This document shows positions 44,333 to 53,552 of a DNA stretch of 64,000 nucleotides, piece by piece. Below the pieces are notes generated by a model. The model was not told the DNA's origin, ran no database searches, and saw only the letters and a list, made by a program, of their open reading frames with translations. Position 1 is the stretch's first letter. Each line of letters starts with the position of its first letter. The translations under genes were made by a program, and so were the position numbers. Origin of the DNA: JAWXBR01 sp034440235 (lineage in GTDB: Bacteria; Bacteroidota; Ignavibacteria; Kapaibacteriales; Kapaibacteriaceae). The DNA is taken from positions 1 to 64,000 of the forward strand of contig JAWXBR010000017.1 of assembly GCA_034440235.1 (NCBI GenBank). The letters run 5' to 3'.

Positions 44333-47300
44333 CTACGATGCGAATTGCGCACCTGCGCGCTCGATCCGCACGCTGACATTTCGCCCGTTAATCTCGAGAA
44401 GCGTCCCAAAGGGACCTTCCCCCCGCTCGAGCGTATCGGCCAGCGTTTCCATTACAATCGAATTCCGCATGACATGCATTGCTTCCGTCACTTCCTCATC
44501 TGCTGCGAACGCAATATCTATACGGTCTGTCACCTCAAATCCAGAGTCCTTGCGGAACTTCTGAACCTTACTAACGAACTCGCGTGCCAAGCCTTCCTGA
44601 ATCAGCACACTGTCCAACTCCGTGTCAAGCGCAACCGTCACGCCATTATCCGAAGCAACCAACCAACCTTCGATGTCCTGATTTACAATTTCCACGTCTT
44701 CGCGGTCAATCGAGACCGACTCACCGCCGACATGTACTTCCAGAACTAGAGATTGTTCGAGTTTGCGGACCTGTTCGTTATCCAACGATTTGATCGCCTG
44801 CGAAACCAGCTGTGTTTTGTCTCCATACTTCTTCCCGATGATCTTGAAGTTCGGTTTCGTTGAGCGTTGAACAATGTTCGTATCGTCCGATACATATTCA
44901 ATGGCCTTTACGTTAATCTCTTCAAGAATGATGTCCTCGACCGTTTGAATTTGTCTACGCATCTGTGGACCATCGACCGGGAGAAGAATTCGACGCAGCG
45001 GTTGTCGCGTTTTGATCTTCGATTTCTCTCTCAAAGAACGTGCAAGGAAAACAATTGTCTGCGCTTGCTTCATCCGATACTCTAAGTCACTGTTGATAAG
45101 TGACGTATCGACCCCGCGCAATATACTACAATGAATGCTCAAATGTTCGTTGTGCAAACGTGCTCGTAGGAAAATCTGCTCGGCTAAAAACGGAGCGACG
45201 GGAGCGATGAGTTGCGCAGTGGTAACAATCACTTCGTGAAGGGTCTGATACGCTGCACGTTTGTCTTCGTCCATCTCCCCTTTCCAAAACCGTCGACGAT
45301 TTCTTCGCACGTACCAATTCGAAACATCTTCGATTACAAACTCTTGAACAATCCTGCATGCCTTCGTTATGTCGTACGCATCCATGCTTTCGGTGTACGA
45401 TTGAATGACGGTATTTAGTCGCGATAAAATCCAGTGATCGATTTCCGGACGTTCTGCGATTGGCACGATGGGTTCTTCGCCAGTGAATCCATCGATACCA
45501 GCATACAGCGAAAAGAAACCATACGTGTTTACATAAGAACGGAATAAGTCTGCTAAGACAGTCCTGGCAACGTCGTCCTCATTGAAGTTGCGCGGCTTCC
45601 ACGCTGGCGCGGCGGCCATCAAGTACCAACGGATTGCATCGGCGCCGTATTTGTCGAACAACACAAACGGGTCGAGGATGTTGCCTCTTGACTTGGACAT
45701 CTTCTGTCCGTTTTTGTCGAGCAACATGTCATTCACAACTACATGTCTATACGCTGGCTTATCAAACAGCGCCGTCGATATGTTGTGCATGGTATAAAAC
45801 CATCCGCGCGTCTGATCGATTCCCTCTGCAATAAAATCGGCTGGAAATGACTTGTTAAACAATTCTACATTCTCGAATGGGTAATGGAATTGTGCAAAAG
45901 GCATCGTACCCGAATCGAACCATGCGTCGATGACTTCTTTTGTGCGACGATATTCGACGCCGTTTTTGACGAAGACAACGCGGTCGACGAACGGACGATG
46001 CAAATCGATGTCGATGGACAAGTTTTCCACAGGAACCTTCGAGCCGTCGTCCTGAACATAGAGTCCTTTCTTCAACTCATCAATCGATCCGACTGCGAAC
46101 ATGTCACTTCCATCTTCGCTCACCCAAATTGGTAATGGCGTTCCCCAATATCTATCGCGTGATAGTGACCATTCTTTTACTTCTTCGAGCCAATTACCAA
46201 AACGTCCAACACCAATTTCTTCAGGATGCCACGCAATGGTTTTATTCAACGCAACGAGTTGTTCTTTGTACTCAGGCGATTTTATAAACCACGAATCACG
46301 CGCGTAATAGATGACCGGATTGTCGGTTCGCCAGCAATGCGGATAGCTGTGCATGTAATCGAACGCAGCCTTGTATGCCTTGCCACCAATTTTTAATTCC
46401 TTGACGATGTCACGGTCCGCACCCTCTTCAAAAACGAATTCTTCGCCACCCTCTTTCGAAGGGTTAGGATACCTAAATGTCTTTACCGCACGACCCGCAT
46501 AGTTCTTAATAACATCGGTGAACTTTCCTGTCGGCGTTACAGGCTGCACTACGGGCAGATTGAATTGCTTTGCAATCTCGAAGTCATCCTGTCCGAAGGC
46601 AGGCGCGATGTGCACCACGCCAGTACCATCAGCCGTAGTCACAAACGATCCTGGTAACACATGCAGCACATTTGGATGTGCAGCAGTGTCGAGCACAACG
46701 TCTGTAAAGATCTGCTCGTATGTAGAGTTCACAATCTCGCTTCCGAGGAAACGCTCGAGCTCTTCCGTTTCGCCGTCGAGGATTTCAAGACGGGACTCAG
46801 CGAGCACGACGAGTTCTTCGACCTGTGCTGCACCAACAGTTCGTGTGTTACGCACGAGTACATATGGAATGTCCGGACCCACTGCGAGTGCAACGTTTCC
46901 GAATAACGTCCAAGGCGTCGTTGTCCATACAAGAATAAAAGCCCCTTTGGCTTCGGCCCCTTGACTAGTAGCATCCGCTGCTTGAGCAGTACCAATTGAC
47001 TTTTTGTCGATGATGTTTTGAAGCGAAGCGATTGGCGATGACGTTAGGCGAAGCTTTAGGTAGACATTCGGGTCACGGACGTCTTTGTAGTTCAGCGAAA
47101 GTTCGTGCGACGACAACGGTGTGCCGAGGGTTGGCGATTGCGGAACAACCTTGAAGCCTTTGTAGATGAGGTTCTTGTCGAAGAACTGCTTGAGTGCCCA
47201 CCACACCGACTCGACATAATCGTTCGAACATGTGATGTACGGATTATCGAGATCGAGCCAATAACCCATGCGTCGCGTAAGTGTGCGCCACCCCGTGTCG

Positions 47301-47689
47301 TGTGCGATGTTGTAATCGACGAGGGCTTTGCATGCAGCGTTGAATACATCAACGCCTAGGACTTCGATCTGTGCTTTATCGGTAATGCCAAGTTGCTTTT
47401 CTACAGCAAGCTCAACGGGGAGTCCGTGTGTATCCCAACCCGCCTTACGCGGCACATAAAACCCACGCATGGTTTTATACCGACACATCGTGTCTTTAAT
47501 GGTACGAGCAAACGCGTGGTGAATGCCAGGACTTCCATTAACCGTCGGAGGTCCTTCATTAAACGCAAACAGCTCGGCACCCTCGCGCTCCTTTAACGAA
47601 GCTGCAAAAACACCGTTGCTCTCCCAGTACTCAAGGATGTCTTGTTCGTGGCGGGGATAAGAGAAATCGTCGGGAAGCGGTTCAAACAT
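44333..47689 (-). CDS. ileS: Isoleucyl-tRNA synthetase
   Basis: An 1118-residue class I synthetase charging tRNA-Ile. The HIGH-type motif is in GSPGIHHAFARTIKDT, then GWDTHGLPVELAVEKQLG; editing (CP1) domain from ~190 to 560 with LVWTTTPWTL; KMSKSRGN near residue 670; anticodon domain follows. The length and C-terminal extension place it in the longer, eukaryote-like clade. A short Gln/Ala/Gly/Glu insertion (AQAADATSQGAEAKGA) precedes the conserved editing motif. It lies 54 bases after the histidine kinase gene. Confidence 0.97.
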   Translation of the reverse strand: MFEPLPDDFSYPRHEQDILEYWESNGVFAASLKEREGAELFAFNEGPPTVNGSPGIHHAFARTIKDTMCRYKTMRGFYVPRKAGWDTHGLPVELAVEKQLGITDKAQIEVLGVDVFNAACKALVDYNIAHDTGWRTLTRRMGYWLDLDNPYITCSNDYVESVWWALKQFFDKNLIYKGFKVVPQSPTLGTPLSSHELSLNYKDVRDPNVYLKLRLTSSPIASLQNIIDKKSIGTAQAADATSQGAEAKGAFILVWTTTPWTLFGNVALAVGPDIPYVLVRNTRTVGAAQVEELVVLAESRLEILDGETEELERFLGSEIVNSTYEQIFTDVVLDTAAHPNVLHVLPGSFVTTADGTGVVHIAPAFGQDDFEIAKQFNLPVVQPVTPTGKFTDVIKNYAGRAVKTFRYPNPSKEGGEEFVFEEGADRDIVKELKIGGKAYKAAFDYMHSYPHCWRTDNPVIYYARDSWFIKSPEYKEQLVALNKTIAWHPEEIGVGRFGNWLEEVKEWSLSRDRYWGTPLPIWVSEDGSDMFAVGSIDELKKGLYVQDDGSKVPVENLSIDIDLHRPFVDRVVFVKNGVEYRRTKEVIDAWFDSGTMPFAQFHYPFENVELFNKSFPADFIAEGIDQTRGWFYTMHNISTALFDKPAYRHVVVNDMLLDKNGQKMSKSRGNILDPFVLFDKYGADAIRWYLMAAAPAWKPRNFNEDDVARTVLADLFRSYVNTYGFFSLYAGIDGFTGEEPIVPIAERPEIDHWILSRLNTVIQSYTESMDAYDITKACRIVQEFVIEDVSNWYVRRNRRRFWKGEMDEDKRAAYQTLHEVIVTTAQLIAPVAPFLAEQIFLRARLHNEHLSIHCSILRGVDTSLINSDLEYRMKQAQTIVFLARSLREKSKIKTRQPLRRILLPVDGPQMRRQIQTVEDIILEEINVKAIEYVSDDTNIVQRSTKPNFKIIGKKYGDKTQLVSQAIKSLDNEQVRKLEQSLVLEVHVGGESVSIDREDVEIVNQDIEGWLVASDNGVTVALDTELDSVLIQEGLAREFVSKVQKFRKDSGFEVTDRIDIAFAADEEVTEAMHVMRNSIVMETLADTLERGEGPFGTLLEINGRNVSVRIERAGAQFAS

Positions 47690-47742
47690 GAAGGTCTAGC
47701 GTAGTTACAAAACGTCCCAAATTACGGAGCCTTCACGCATCA

Positions 47743-49284
47743 TCAACGCTGCTGCGCTACCAGCCTGACAATGAACGTCGTGCCCTTGCCGAGTTCGCTG
47801 ATGACTTCGATTTCGCCGTCGTGGGCATCGACGATCCACTTGACGATAGCAAGGCCGAGGCCGGTGCCGTATACTTCTTTCGAGCGTGCTTTGTCGACCT
47901 GGTAGAATCGGTCGAAGATGAAGGGCAACTCATTTTCCGGAATGCCAATGCCCGTGTCGCTGACGGTTAACACTGCCTTGCCGTCGACGTATTCGAGTCC
48001 GACATGTACATCGCCACCCTCACGCGTATACTTCACGGCGTTTTCGATAATGTTTAGCAGCGCTTGTTGAATGTGAATCTTGTCGGCCATGACAAGTATG
48101 CCGGGCTGAATGTCGTAGTGAAGTTCGATGCGTTTTTTGTCGGCGAGAATCATGACGTCGTCGCATACGTTTTCGACCATGGTGCTGTAGCGCACTTCTT
48201 CGCGCAAGAGAGTAACCTGACCCGAATCGGCGCGCGATAGTTCTAGCAGACCTTGCACGACCTGGTTCAATCGTTCAACTTCTTCGAGACAACTCACGAG
48301 CACCTTGTGTGCTTCTTCTGCTGTTAGGGGTCTGCGTAGTGCAAGCTCTAACTCCCCCATCATGATGGCAAGGGGCGTACGCAGTTCGTGTGATGCATCG
48401 GATGTGAATTGCCGCACTTGCGCGAACGATGTTTCGAGACGCGCAATCATATCGTTGACGGTTTCTGTAAGGCGTCCGAGTTCGTCGTCCGTGCCCTGCT
48501 TCGGTAATCGAAGCGAAAGATTTTGTGCTGTGATCTGTCGGGCGGAGGATGTGATTTCGTCGACTGGACGCAGTGATCGTTTTGCTAAAAACCATCCCGA
48601 TAACAACGACACCAGAAGTGCGGCTGGCATAGACCATAACATCACAGAGAAGAGTCCGCGTAACGTGCTGTCGAGTTCACTAGCTGGATATGCAGCAACC
48701 ACTTCGACTTCGGTGCCGCGCAGAAGGACGATTCTGTAACGCTGACCTCGCAATGTGTAATACGTATAGATGCGATTGTCGATTACCTGCGCACCCTGAC
48801 GTTCGAAGTATGTAAAGCCCGGCAATGCCGTGTCGGCCTTCATTGCAGAATCGGTGAGCATGTTGTTCGATTTCCAAGCAATGCGGCTCGAACCATCACG
48901 AATCTGAAAAAGGAAGTTCGATGAGTTCAGTAGCATATGTTCGTACACGGCCGACCACACTGGGTCTTCCTCTACCTCTTCGCCAGCAATAGGCAGAATG
49001 GGTCCGACGAAGCGCGTCGACTCGCGGTTCAGGAATTCGAAGGCGTTCTTGGTGGCAACGGGACGTCGCTCGCGGCGGGCGGGAACGAGTGGACGTTTGG
49101 CTTGTTTGCGCTGCTGACGAATGACGGCTTCGAGCGAGGTGGCAGCACGCGACAGCGAGGCATCGAGGTTCTGGTACAACTCGGCCTGCACTGTTATATA
49201 GGTTGCCACAGCAAAGGCAAGGATGATGAGCACGACAAGCGTGCTGTACATAAGAGTGAGTCGCGCGCGAAGAGACAAGGGCAT
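47743..49284 (-). CDS. Sensor histidine kinase
   Basis: A 513-residue membrane kinase starting at ATG 49284 (upstream codons overlap murI). Two membrane helices (LMYSTLVVLIILAFAVATYI and LWSMPAALLVSLLSGWFLA) flank a ~150-residue periplasmic sensor. HAMP follows, then HisKA with phosphoacceptor His in FTSDASHELRTPLAIMMGE, and HATPase_c with NIIENAVKYT, DTGIGI and GTGLGLAIVKWI. No response regulator gene is adjacent in the window. It diverges from murI with a 43-bp gap. Confidence 0.93.
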   Translation of the reverse strand: MPLSLRARLTLMYSTLVVLIILAFAVATYITVQAELYQNLDASLSRAATSLEAVIRQQRKQAKRPLVPARRERRPVATKNAFEFLNRESTRFVGPILPIAGEEVEEDPVWSAVYEHMLLNSSNFLFQIRDGSSRIAWKSNNMLTDSAMKADTALPGFTYFERQGAQVIDNRIYTYYTLRGQRYRIVLLRGTEVEVVAAYPASELDSTLRGLFSVMLWSMPAALLVSLLSGWFLAKRSLRPVDEITSSARQITAQNLSLRLPKQGTDDELGRLTETVNDMIARLETSFAQVRQFTSDASHELRTPLAIMMGELELALRRPLTAEEAHKVLVSCLEEVERLNQVVQGLLELSRADSGQVTLLREEVRYSTMVENVCDDVMILADKKRIELHYDIQPGILVMADKIHIQQALLNIIENAVKYTREGGDVHVGLEYVDGKAVLTVSDTGIGIPENELPFIFDRFYQVDKARSKEVYGTGLGLAIVKWIVDAHDGEIEVISELGKGTTFIVRLVAQQR

Positions 49285-49301
49285 TCGTGAAAATAGCCCT
49301 G

Positions 49302-49309
49302 TATATTTG
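49302..49309 (+). promoter_or_regulatory. TAnnTTTG -7 element before murI
   Basis: TATATTTG lies between the divergent histidine kinase and murI, 4 bases before ATG 49313 and 19 before ATG 49328. The transcript would start very near the upstream ATG, which favours 49328 as the start. Confidence 0.4.
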
Positions 49310-49327
49310 ATAATGGTAGCGACCGAA

Positions 49328-50272
49328 ATGAAAATTGACAAACGACCCATCGGGGTGTTCGATTCGGGAATAGGCGGACTTAGCGTCCTGAAGCACGTTG
49401 TGCAGAAGCTTCCGGGTGAGCGATTTATCTATCTGGGCGACACCGCACGTGTGCCCTATGGCAACCGTTCGGTCGATACAGTCAAGCTCTATTCACGTCA
49501 GTGTGCAGCCTTCCTCGAGCAGCACGACGTAAAAATGATTGTTGTTGCGTGCAACACGTCATCGGCAGTTGCTCTAGACGAATTGCGCGCACATTGTCAC
49601 GTTCCCGTTCTTGGCGTAATCGAACCTGCGGCAGCAGAGGCTGTGCGCAGAACCCGCAACGGACATATCGGCGTGGTGGGCACACGTGCGACGATTGCAT
49701 CGAACGCATACGCCACATCTATTATGCACGCCGCTACTGCAGCTAGTGTTGCAGTTAACACGGCTACGGGTGTTGCCAGCGGCAAAGCCGCAGGCACGAA
49801 CAACGTGTTCGTGCATAGTCAGCCTTGCCCCCTGTTTGTGCCCCTTGTCGAAGAAGGCTGGCTCGACACGCCTGCTACACGACTGATTGCTGAGGAGTAT
49901 CTTCGTCCGCTCGTAGCAAACAAGATTGACACGTTGGTGCTTGGGTGTACACATTATCCGCTGCTGTCGCCGATGCTTCGCAGTATGTTGCCGGATGTTG
50001 TGCTTATCGATTGCGGTGCAAGTGTTGCCCTAGAGGCGCAGGCACTAAATAATGCTCAAGAGAAAAATGCTCAAGAAAATTCGGATGAAAACACATTAGC
50101 ACATGAAAACGCAGCAGCACATGTAGTTTCAGCGACGCCAAAAGCCCCTTCACAAACGTATTTCTATCTGACGGATAACACGCCCCAGTTTCAGCTCATA
50201 GCGCAACAGTTTTTAGGCACAACGGTGAATGAACCTGTGCGCGTAAGTGTTGACCATTTGATTGGAGTATAA
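49328..50272 (+). CDS. murI: Glutamate racemase
   Basis: A 314-residue enzyme making D-glutamate for peptidoglycan. Start chosen at MKIDKRPIGVFDSGIGG. Both catalytic Cys are present: VACNTSS near residue 76 and LGCTHYPLL near 206. It is longer than the usual ~265 because of two low-complexity inserts: Ala/Thr/Val-rich residues ~135-155, and a 15-bp-repeat insert (NAQEK/NAQEN...) at ~242-265. Neither interrupts a catalytic motif. The dppB-like permease gene starts 2 bases after its stop. Confidence 0.95.
   Translation: MKIDKRPIGVFDSGIGGLSVLKHVVQKLPGERFIYLGDTARVPYGNRSVDTVKLYSRQCAAFLEQHDVKMIVVACNTSSAVALDELRAHCHVPVLGVIEPAAAEAVRRTRNGHIGVVGTRATIASNAYATSIMHAATAASVAVNTATGVASGKAAGTNNVFVHSQPCPLFVPLVEEGWLDTPATRLIAEEYLRPLVANKIDTLVLGCTHYPLLSPMLRSMLPDVVLIDCGASVALEAQALNNAQEKNAQENSDENTLAHENAAAHVVSATPKAPSQTYFYLTDNTPQFQLIAQQFLGTTVNEPVRVSVDHLIGV
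50051..50122. repeat. 15-bp tandem repeat inside murI
   Basis: Diverging 15-bp units encode NAQEK, NAQEN, SDENT, LAHEN and AAAH in frame. Confidence 0.7.
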
Positions 50273-50274
50273 CC

Positions 50275-51195
50275 ATGGTTACGTATCTCTTGCGGAAGGT
50301 GCTCTATGCGATACTCGTCCTCGTGGGCGTTATTGCAGTCACGTTCTTTATACGTCCGCCCGGCGACCCGGCACGCGTACTGCTCGGACAGCGTGCAGAT
50401 GAGCAGAGCATACGCGCACTGCGCGAGCAACTCGGACTCGATAAACCTCTGCCCGTGCAGATGGGATACTACATGGTGAATCTGGTGCAGGGCGACATGG
50501 GACGTAGCATTGCCACAGGCCGATCGGTTACCGAAACAATCATGGAACGTTTGCCTGCTACGGCATTGCTTGCATGTACATCGATGGCAATTGCAACGCT
50601 GTTAGGGATTGTACTCGGACTCGTTGCTGCATATAAACCGAACTCTTGGACAGATTCGCTAACGATGTCCGTATCACTTCTCGGAATTTCATTGCCAGCA
50701 TTTGTTGTTGGTCTGTTGCTCGTGTTGCTCTTCGGCGTGGTGCTCGAGTGGTTTCCCAATAGCGGTTACGTCGATCGAGGTGCAGAATATTTAGTGCTGC
50801 CGATGATCACACTTGCAATACGTCCGATGGCCATCATCGCACGTGTTACGCGCTCGAGTATGCTCGACGTGTTGGGTCAGGACTACGTCCGTACCGCCCG
50901 CGCCAAAGGCCTCAACAACTTCTCTGTCTACACAAAACACGCTCTTCGCAATGCGCTTAACCCTGTTGTTACAACGGTGAGTGCATGGTTCGCAGGATTG
51001 CTTGCTGGTACGTACTTCATCGAATACATTTTTAGTTGGCCCGGCGTCGGACTCACCGCGTTTAATGCAATCGAAAAACTCGACTTCCCCGTTATTCAAG
51101 GCACTGTTCTCTTAACCGCAATTGTATTTGTTGTTGTGAACGTGTTCGCCGATCTTCTGTATGCCTACATCGACCCGAAGGTCCGTCTTAACTAA
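50275..51195 (+). CDS. ABC transporter permease, DppB/OppB type
   Basis: A 306-residue inner-membrane permease with six predicted helices. The BPD_transp_1 EAA-like loop is LDVLGQDYVRTARAKGLNNF, followed by ALRNALNPVVTTV. It pairs with the DppC-type gene downstream to form the channel of an oligopeptide-type importer. No binding protein or ATPase genes are nearby. It is followed by a ladder of 29-bp start units. Confidence 0.93.
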   Translation: MVTYLLRKVLYAILVLVGVIAVTFFIRPPGDPARVLLGQRADEQSIRALREQLGLDKPLPVQMGYYMVNLVQGDMGRSIATGRSVTETIMERLPATALLACTSMAIATLLGIVLGLVAAYKPNSWTDSLTMSVSLLGISLPAFVVGLLLVLLFGVVLEWFPNSGYVDRGAEYLVLPMITLAIRPMAIIARVTRSSMLDVLGQDYVRTARAKGLNNFSVYTKHALRNALNPVVTTVSAWFAGLLAGTYFIEYIFSWPGVGLTAFNAIEKLDFPVIQGTVLLTAIVFVVVNVFADLLYAYIDPKVRLN

Positions 51196-51319
51196 TGAAT
51201 CCCATGACCAACTTTGTTAAGGGGCCGCAAGCATGAGCAACTTTGTTAAGGGGCCGCAAGCATGAGCAACTCTGGTAAGGGGCAAGAAGCATGAGCAACT
51301 CTGGTAAGGGGCAAGAAGG
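51195..51319 (+). repeat. 29-bp tandem array of coupled minicistrons before the DppC-type gene
   Basis: Four 29-bp units (51204, 51233, 51262, 51291) each begin ATGA(C/G)CAACT and contain AAGGGG 8-9 bases before the next ATG. Units 1-3 encode 10-codon ORFs (for example MSNSGKGQEA). Their TGA overlaps the next unit's ATG. Unit 4 is the real gene start. An ATG at 51195 (TAATG on the dppB stop) is in frame with unit 1. Confidence 0.93.
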
Positions 51320-52352
51320 GGGCGAAAGCCTTTGGTACGTTGCGTGGCGCAGACTTCGCAAAAATCCGGGTGCAATCTTCGGCATGACGGTGCTTGCAAT
51401 TATGATTGTGATGGCGGTGGCTGCACCAATCATTACTCCGTTCGACCCAACAACGCAGATTCTCGAATACGCAGTAAAGCCTGCTGGTTTTAGGGGTAAC
51501 GTGTTATTAAAGAAGAATCCATCGGATGTAGATCAGCCTTCGATTGTTGCGGTGTCTACGTGGGAGCAACGTGGTGATACGGTGTTCTACACCGACCCAG
51601 CAGGTCAGCCGTACAAGGTTGCTGTGTCGGCGTTGCAAGGCACAAGCGCAAGCGACTGGCATGAAGAGCCGCTGTTTCTGTTGGGCACCGATCGGTTCGG
51701 ACGCGACATGTTTAGTCGGCTCGTGTACGGTATGCGCGTATCGTTAAGTGTTGGTCTTATCGCAGAATCGATTGCGTTGTCGATTGGCATTCTGCTCGGC
51801 TCGTTGGCGGGCTTCTATAGAGGATGGATAGACGACGTTATCATGTGGCTTGTAAATGTTGTGTGGTCGTTCCCGACAATTCTTCTCGTCATTGCATTCA
51901 GCGTCATCCTCGGCAAAGGTTATTGGCAAACGTTTGTTGCCATTGGATTATCGTCGTGGGTAGACATTGCACGTATCGTGCGAGGTCAGTTCTTCTCTAT
52001 CCGCGAACAGGAATACGTCGAAGCAACACGAGCGTTGGGTTTCGGTTCGATGCGTACGATTTTTAGGCACATGCTTCCGAATGCCGCCGGACCAATTATT
52101 GTGTTATCGACGGCTGGGTTTGCAACGGCCATTATTGCCGAAGCATCACTTTCGTTCATAGGCCTTGGCGTTCAGCCCCCTACCCCATCATGGGGTCAGA
52201 TGATTAAAGACGGTTACGGCTACATCGCTCTAGGTACTAATTGGGGAATGACAGTCTTCCCGAGTATCGCCATGGCGCTTGCGGTGTTGTCGCTGAATTT
52301 GTTTGGTGACGGACTTCGCGACGCACTCGACCCGAAGACAACACAGCGATGA
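51291..52352 (+). CDS. ABC transporter permease, DppC/OppC type
   Basis: A 353-residue permease. Its N-terminal OppC_N-type domain (RRLRKNPGAIFGMTVLAIMI) precedes a periplasmic insert and the six-helix core. The core contains FFSIREQEYVEATRALGFGSMRTIFRHMLPN, the EAA loop. Start is ATG 51291, the last of four tandem start units. It ends ATGA-linked to a 17-codon minicistron that leads to holA. Confidence 0.93.
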   Translation: MSNSGKGQEGGESLWYVAWRRLRKNPGAIFGMTVLAIMIVMAVAAPIITPFDPTTQILEYAVKPAGFRGNVLLKKNPSDVDQPSIVAVSTWEQRGDTVFYTDPAGQPYKVAVSALQGTSASDWHEEPLFLLGTDRFGRDMFSRLVYGMRVSLSVGLIAESIALSIGILLGSLAGFYRGWIDDVIMWLVNVVWSFPTILLVIAFSVILGKGYWQTFVAIGLSSWVDIARIVRGQFFSIREQEYVEATRALGFGSMRTIFRHMLPNAAGPIIVLSTAGFATAIIAEASLSFIGLGVQPPTPSWGQMIKDGYGYIALGTNWGMTVFPSIAMALAVLSLNLFGDGLRDALDPKTTQR

Positions 52353-52402
52353 GTACGGCTAATCAGTCATCATACCAGTCAACACTATCGACGCAACGAT
52401 GA
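52349..52402 (+). promoter_or_regulatory. ATGA-linked minicistron between the permease gene and holA
   Basis: A 17-codon ORF (MSTANQSSYQSTLSTQR) starts on the permease stop (ATGA 52349-52352) and stops on the holA start (ATGA 52399-52402). Both ends share a CA-CGATGA-like sequence, so the junction seems duplicated. Confidence 0.6.
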
Positions 52403-53460
52403 TTGATGCGATGATTAAATCTGGTGTCTATCCGCCAGTGCTTTTGTTGTTTGGTGAAGAGGAATTACTCGTCGACGAAGCAGCGCGCAACATCTATGCT
52501 GCGGCAACTGCTGATGACTTGAGCGGCATGAATAACGACGCTCTCGAAGGCGAAGGTATGTCGCTCGACGCCATTCTCATGATCGCACGCTCGTTCCCGA
52601 TGATGGGCGACCGTCGTGTGGTGTGGGTGCGTCGGTTCGATAAAGTCATAGGAGCAAAAGATAAAAAAGGCAACGATCTTATGGCGGCGTATATGAAGTC
52701 GCCGTCCGAGTCGACGTTTCTATTGCTTACGGCGTCGCTGTCGAGCATTGACGGACTCCAGGCATCGATGCAAAAAAGTGCAGCAACAGCACAACGTAAA
52801 ATCGCTGCACAAAAGCCTCCGATCGGAGCATTGTTAAAGAGTGCGAAGTGGCACGAGTTTCCTCGCATGCGCGAAGCGCAAGTGCGTACGTGGGTACGGG
52901 CGCGGGGGACTGCAATCGGACTCGCCATTGACGATGGCGCAATCGATTTTCTTTTGCTGCGATGTGGCACGCAACTGCGCGACCTTGCGCTCGAGCTCGA
53001 CAAGCTCAAGACGTATGTTGGCGATCGCACTGCAGCAACACTCGACGACATTAATGCGATTGTTGGTGCGGGCAAGACGTACAACATCTTCGAACTGCAA
53101 CGTGCAATCGGACGTGCCGATGTATCGAATGCGTACACCATCCTCACGCGCATGATGGAAGCCGAGCGTCAGGAAATGCTCATCATCGCAATGCTCACGC
53201 GCTACTTCCTCGCACTCTTCAAGCTCACCGACCTGCGAGGTTCTACCGACCGCGCAGACGTTGCAAAGCGCGCAGGCATCCCCATGTTTGCCGTCGGAGA
53301 TCACATGGAAGCACTCGACCGACTTGGCGCGGCGCGTGTCGAACGCGCCCTTATGCTGCTTGTTAAAGCCGACGCAACTATCAAGTCGTCTTCGTCCGAC
53401 GCACTCACCGTACTTCAGACGGCCCTATCGCAAATCCTCGAACCCGTCACCGCTCGATAG
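52399..53460 (+). CDS. holA: DNA polymerase III delta subunit
   Basis: A 353-residue clamp-loader subunit that opens the beta clamp. N-terminal YPPVLLLFGEEELLVDEAA is the HolA signature. The AAA+-like core lacks a functional P-loop, as expected for delta. The C-terminal collar domain (IFELQRAIGRADVSNAYTIL) is present. A central insert (SAATAQRKIAAQKPPIGALLK) is low complexity. Its last codons (EPVTAR) were copied into the repeat that follows. Confidence 0.93.
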   Translation: MIDAMIKSGVYPPVLLLFGEEELLVDEAARNIYAAATADDLSGMNNDALEGEGMSLDAILMIARSFPMMGDRRVVWVRRFDKVIGAKDKKGNDLMAAYMKSPSESTFLLLTASLSSIDGLQASMQKSAATAQRKIAAQKPPIGALLKSAKWHEFPRMREAQVRTWVRARGTAIGLAIDDGAIDFLLLRCGTQLRDLALELDKLKTYVGDRTAATLDDINAIVGAGKTYNIFELQRAIGRADVSNAYTILTRMMEAERQEMLIIAMLTRYFLALFKLTDLRGSTDRADVAKRAGIPMFAVGDHMEALDRLGAARVERALMLLVKADATIKSSSSDALTVLQTALSQILEPVTAR

Positions 53461-53530
53461 GCATGTGCATACTCGAATAGATCGCGGCGCCATAGACATG
53501 TGCATACTCGGACCGGTCACCGCGCCATAG
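53454..53530 (+). repeat. ~34-bp duplication after holA with two short ORFs
   Basis: ATGTGCATACTCG occurs at 53463 and 53498, each just after a TAG. The ORFs are MCILE (53463-53480) and MCILGPVTAP (53498-53530). The latter ends like HolA itself (PVTAR), so the holA 3' end was duplicated. Confidence 0.8.
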
Positions 53531-53537
53531 GCAGACG

Positions 53538-53545
53538 TATATTTG
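53538..53545 (+). promoter_or_regulatory. TAnnTTTG -7 element before the NTF2-like gene
   Basis: TATATTTG ends 7 bases before ATG 53553 (4 before GTG 53550), giving a near-leaderless transcript. Confidence 0.4.
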
Positions 53546-53552
53546 CTGCGTG

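Noticed and set aside
44027..44749. Long plus-strand frame rich in Leu and Cys opposite the H1-like gene and ileS
   Set aside because: It is the antisense reading of Lys/Ala repeats and of ileS; no RBS, no sensible domain.
47705..47743. 12-codon ORF starting on the histidine kinase stop
   Set aside because: It ends 15 bases before ileS with no overlap and no duplication; could be chance, so not listed as a feature.
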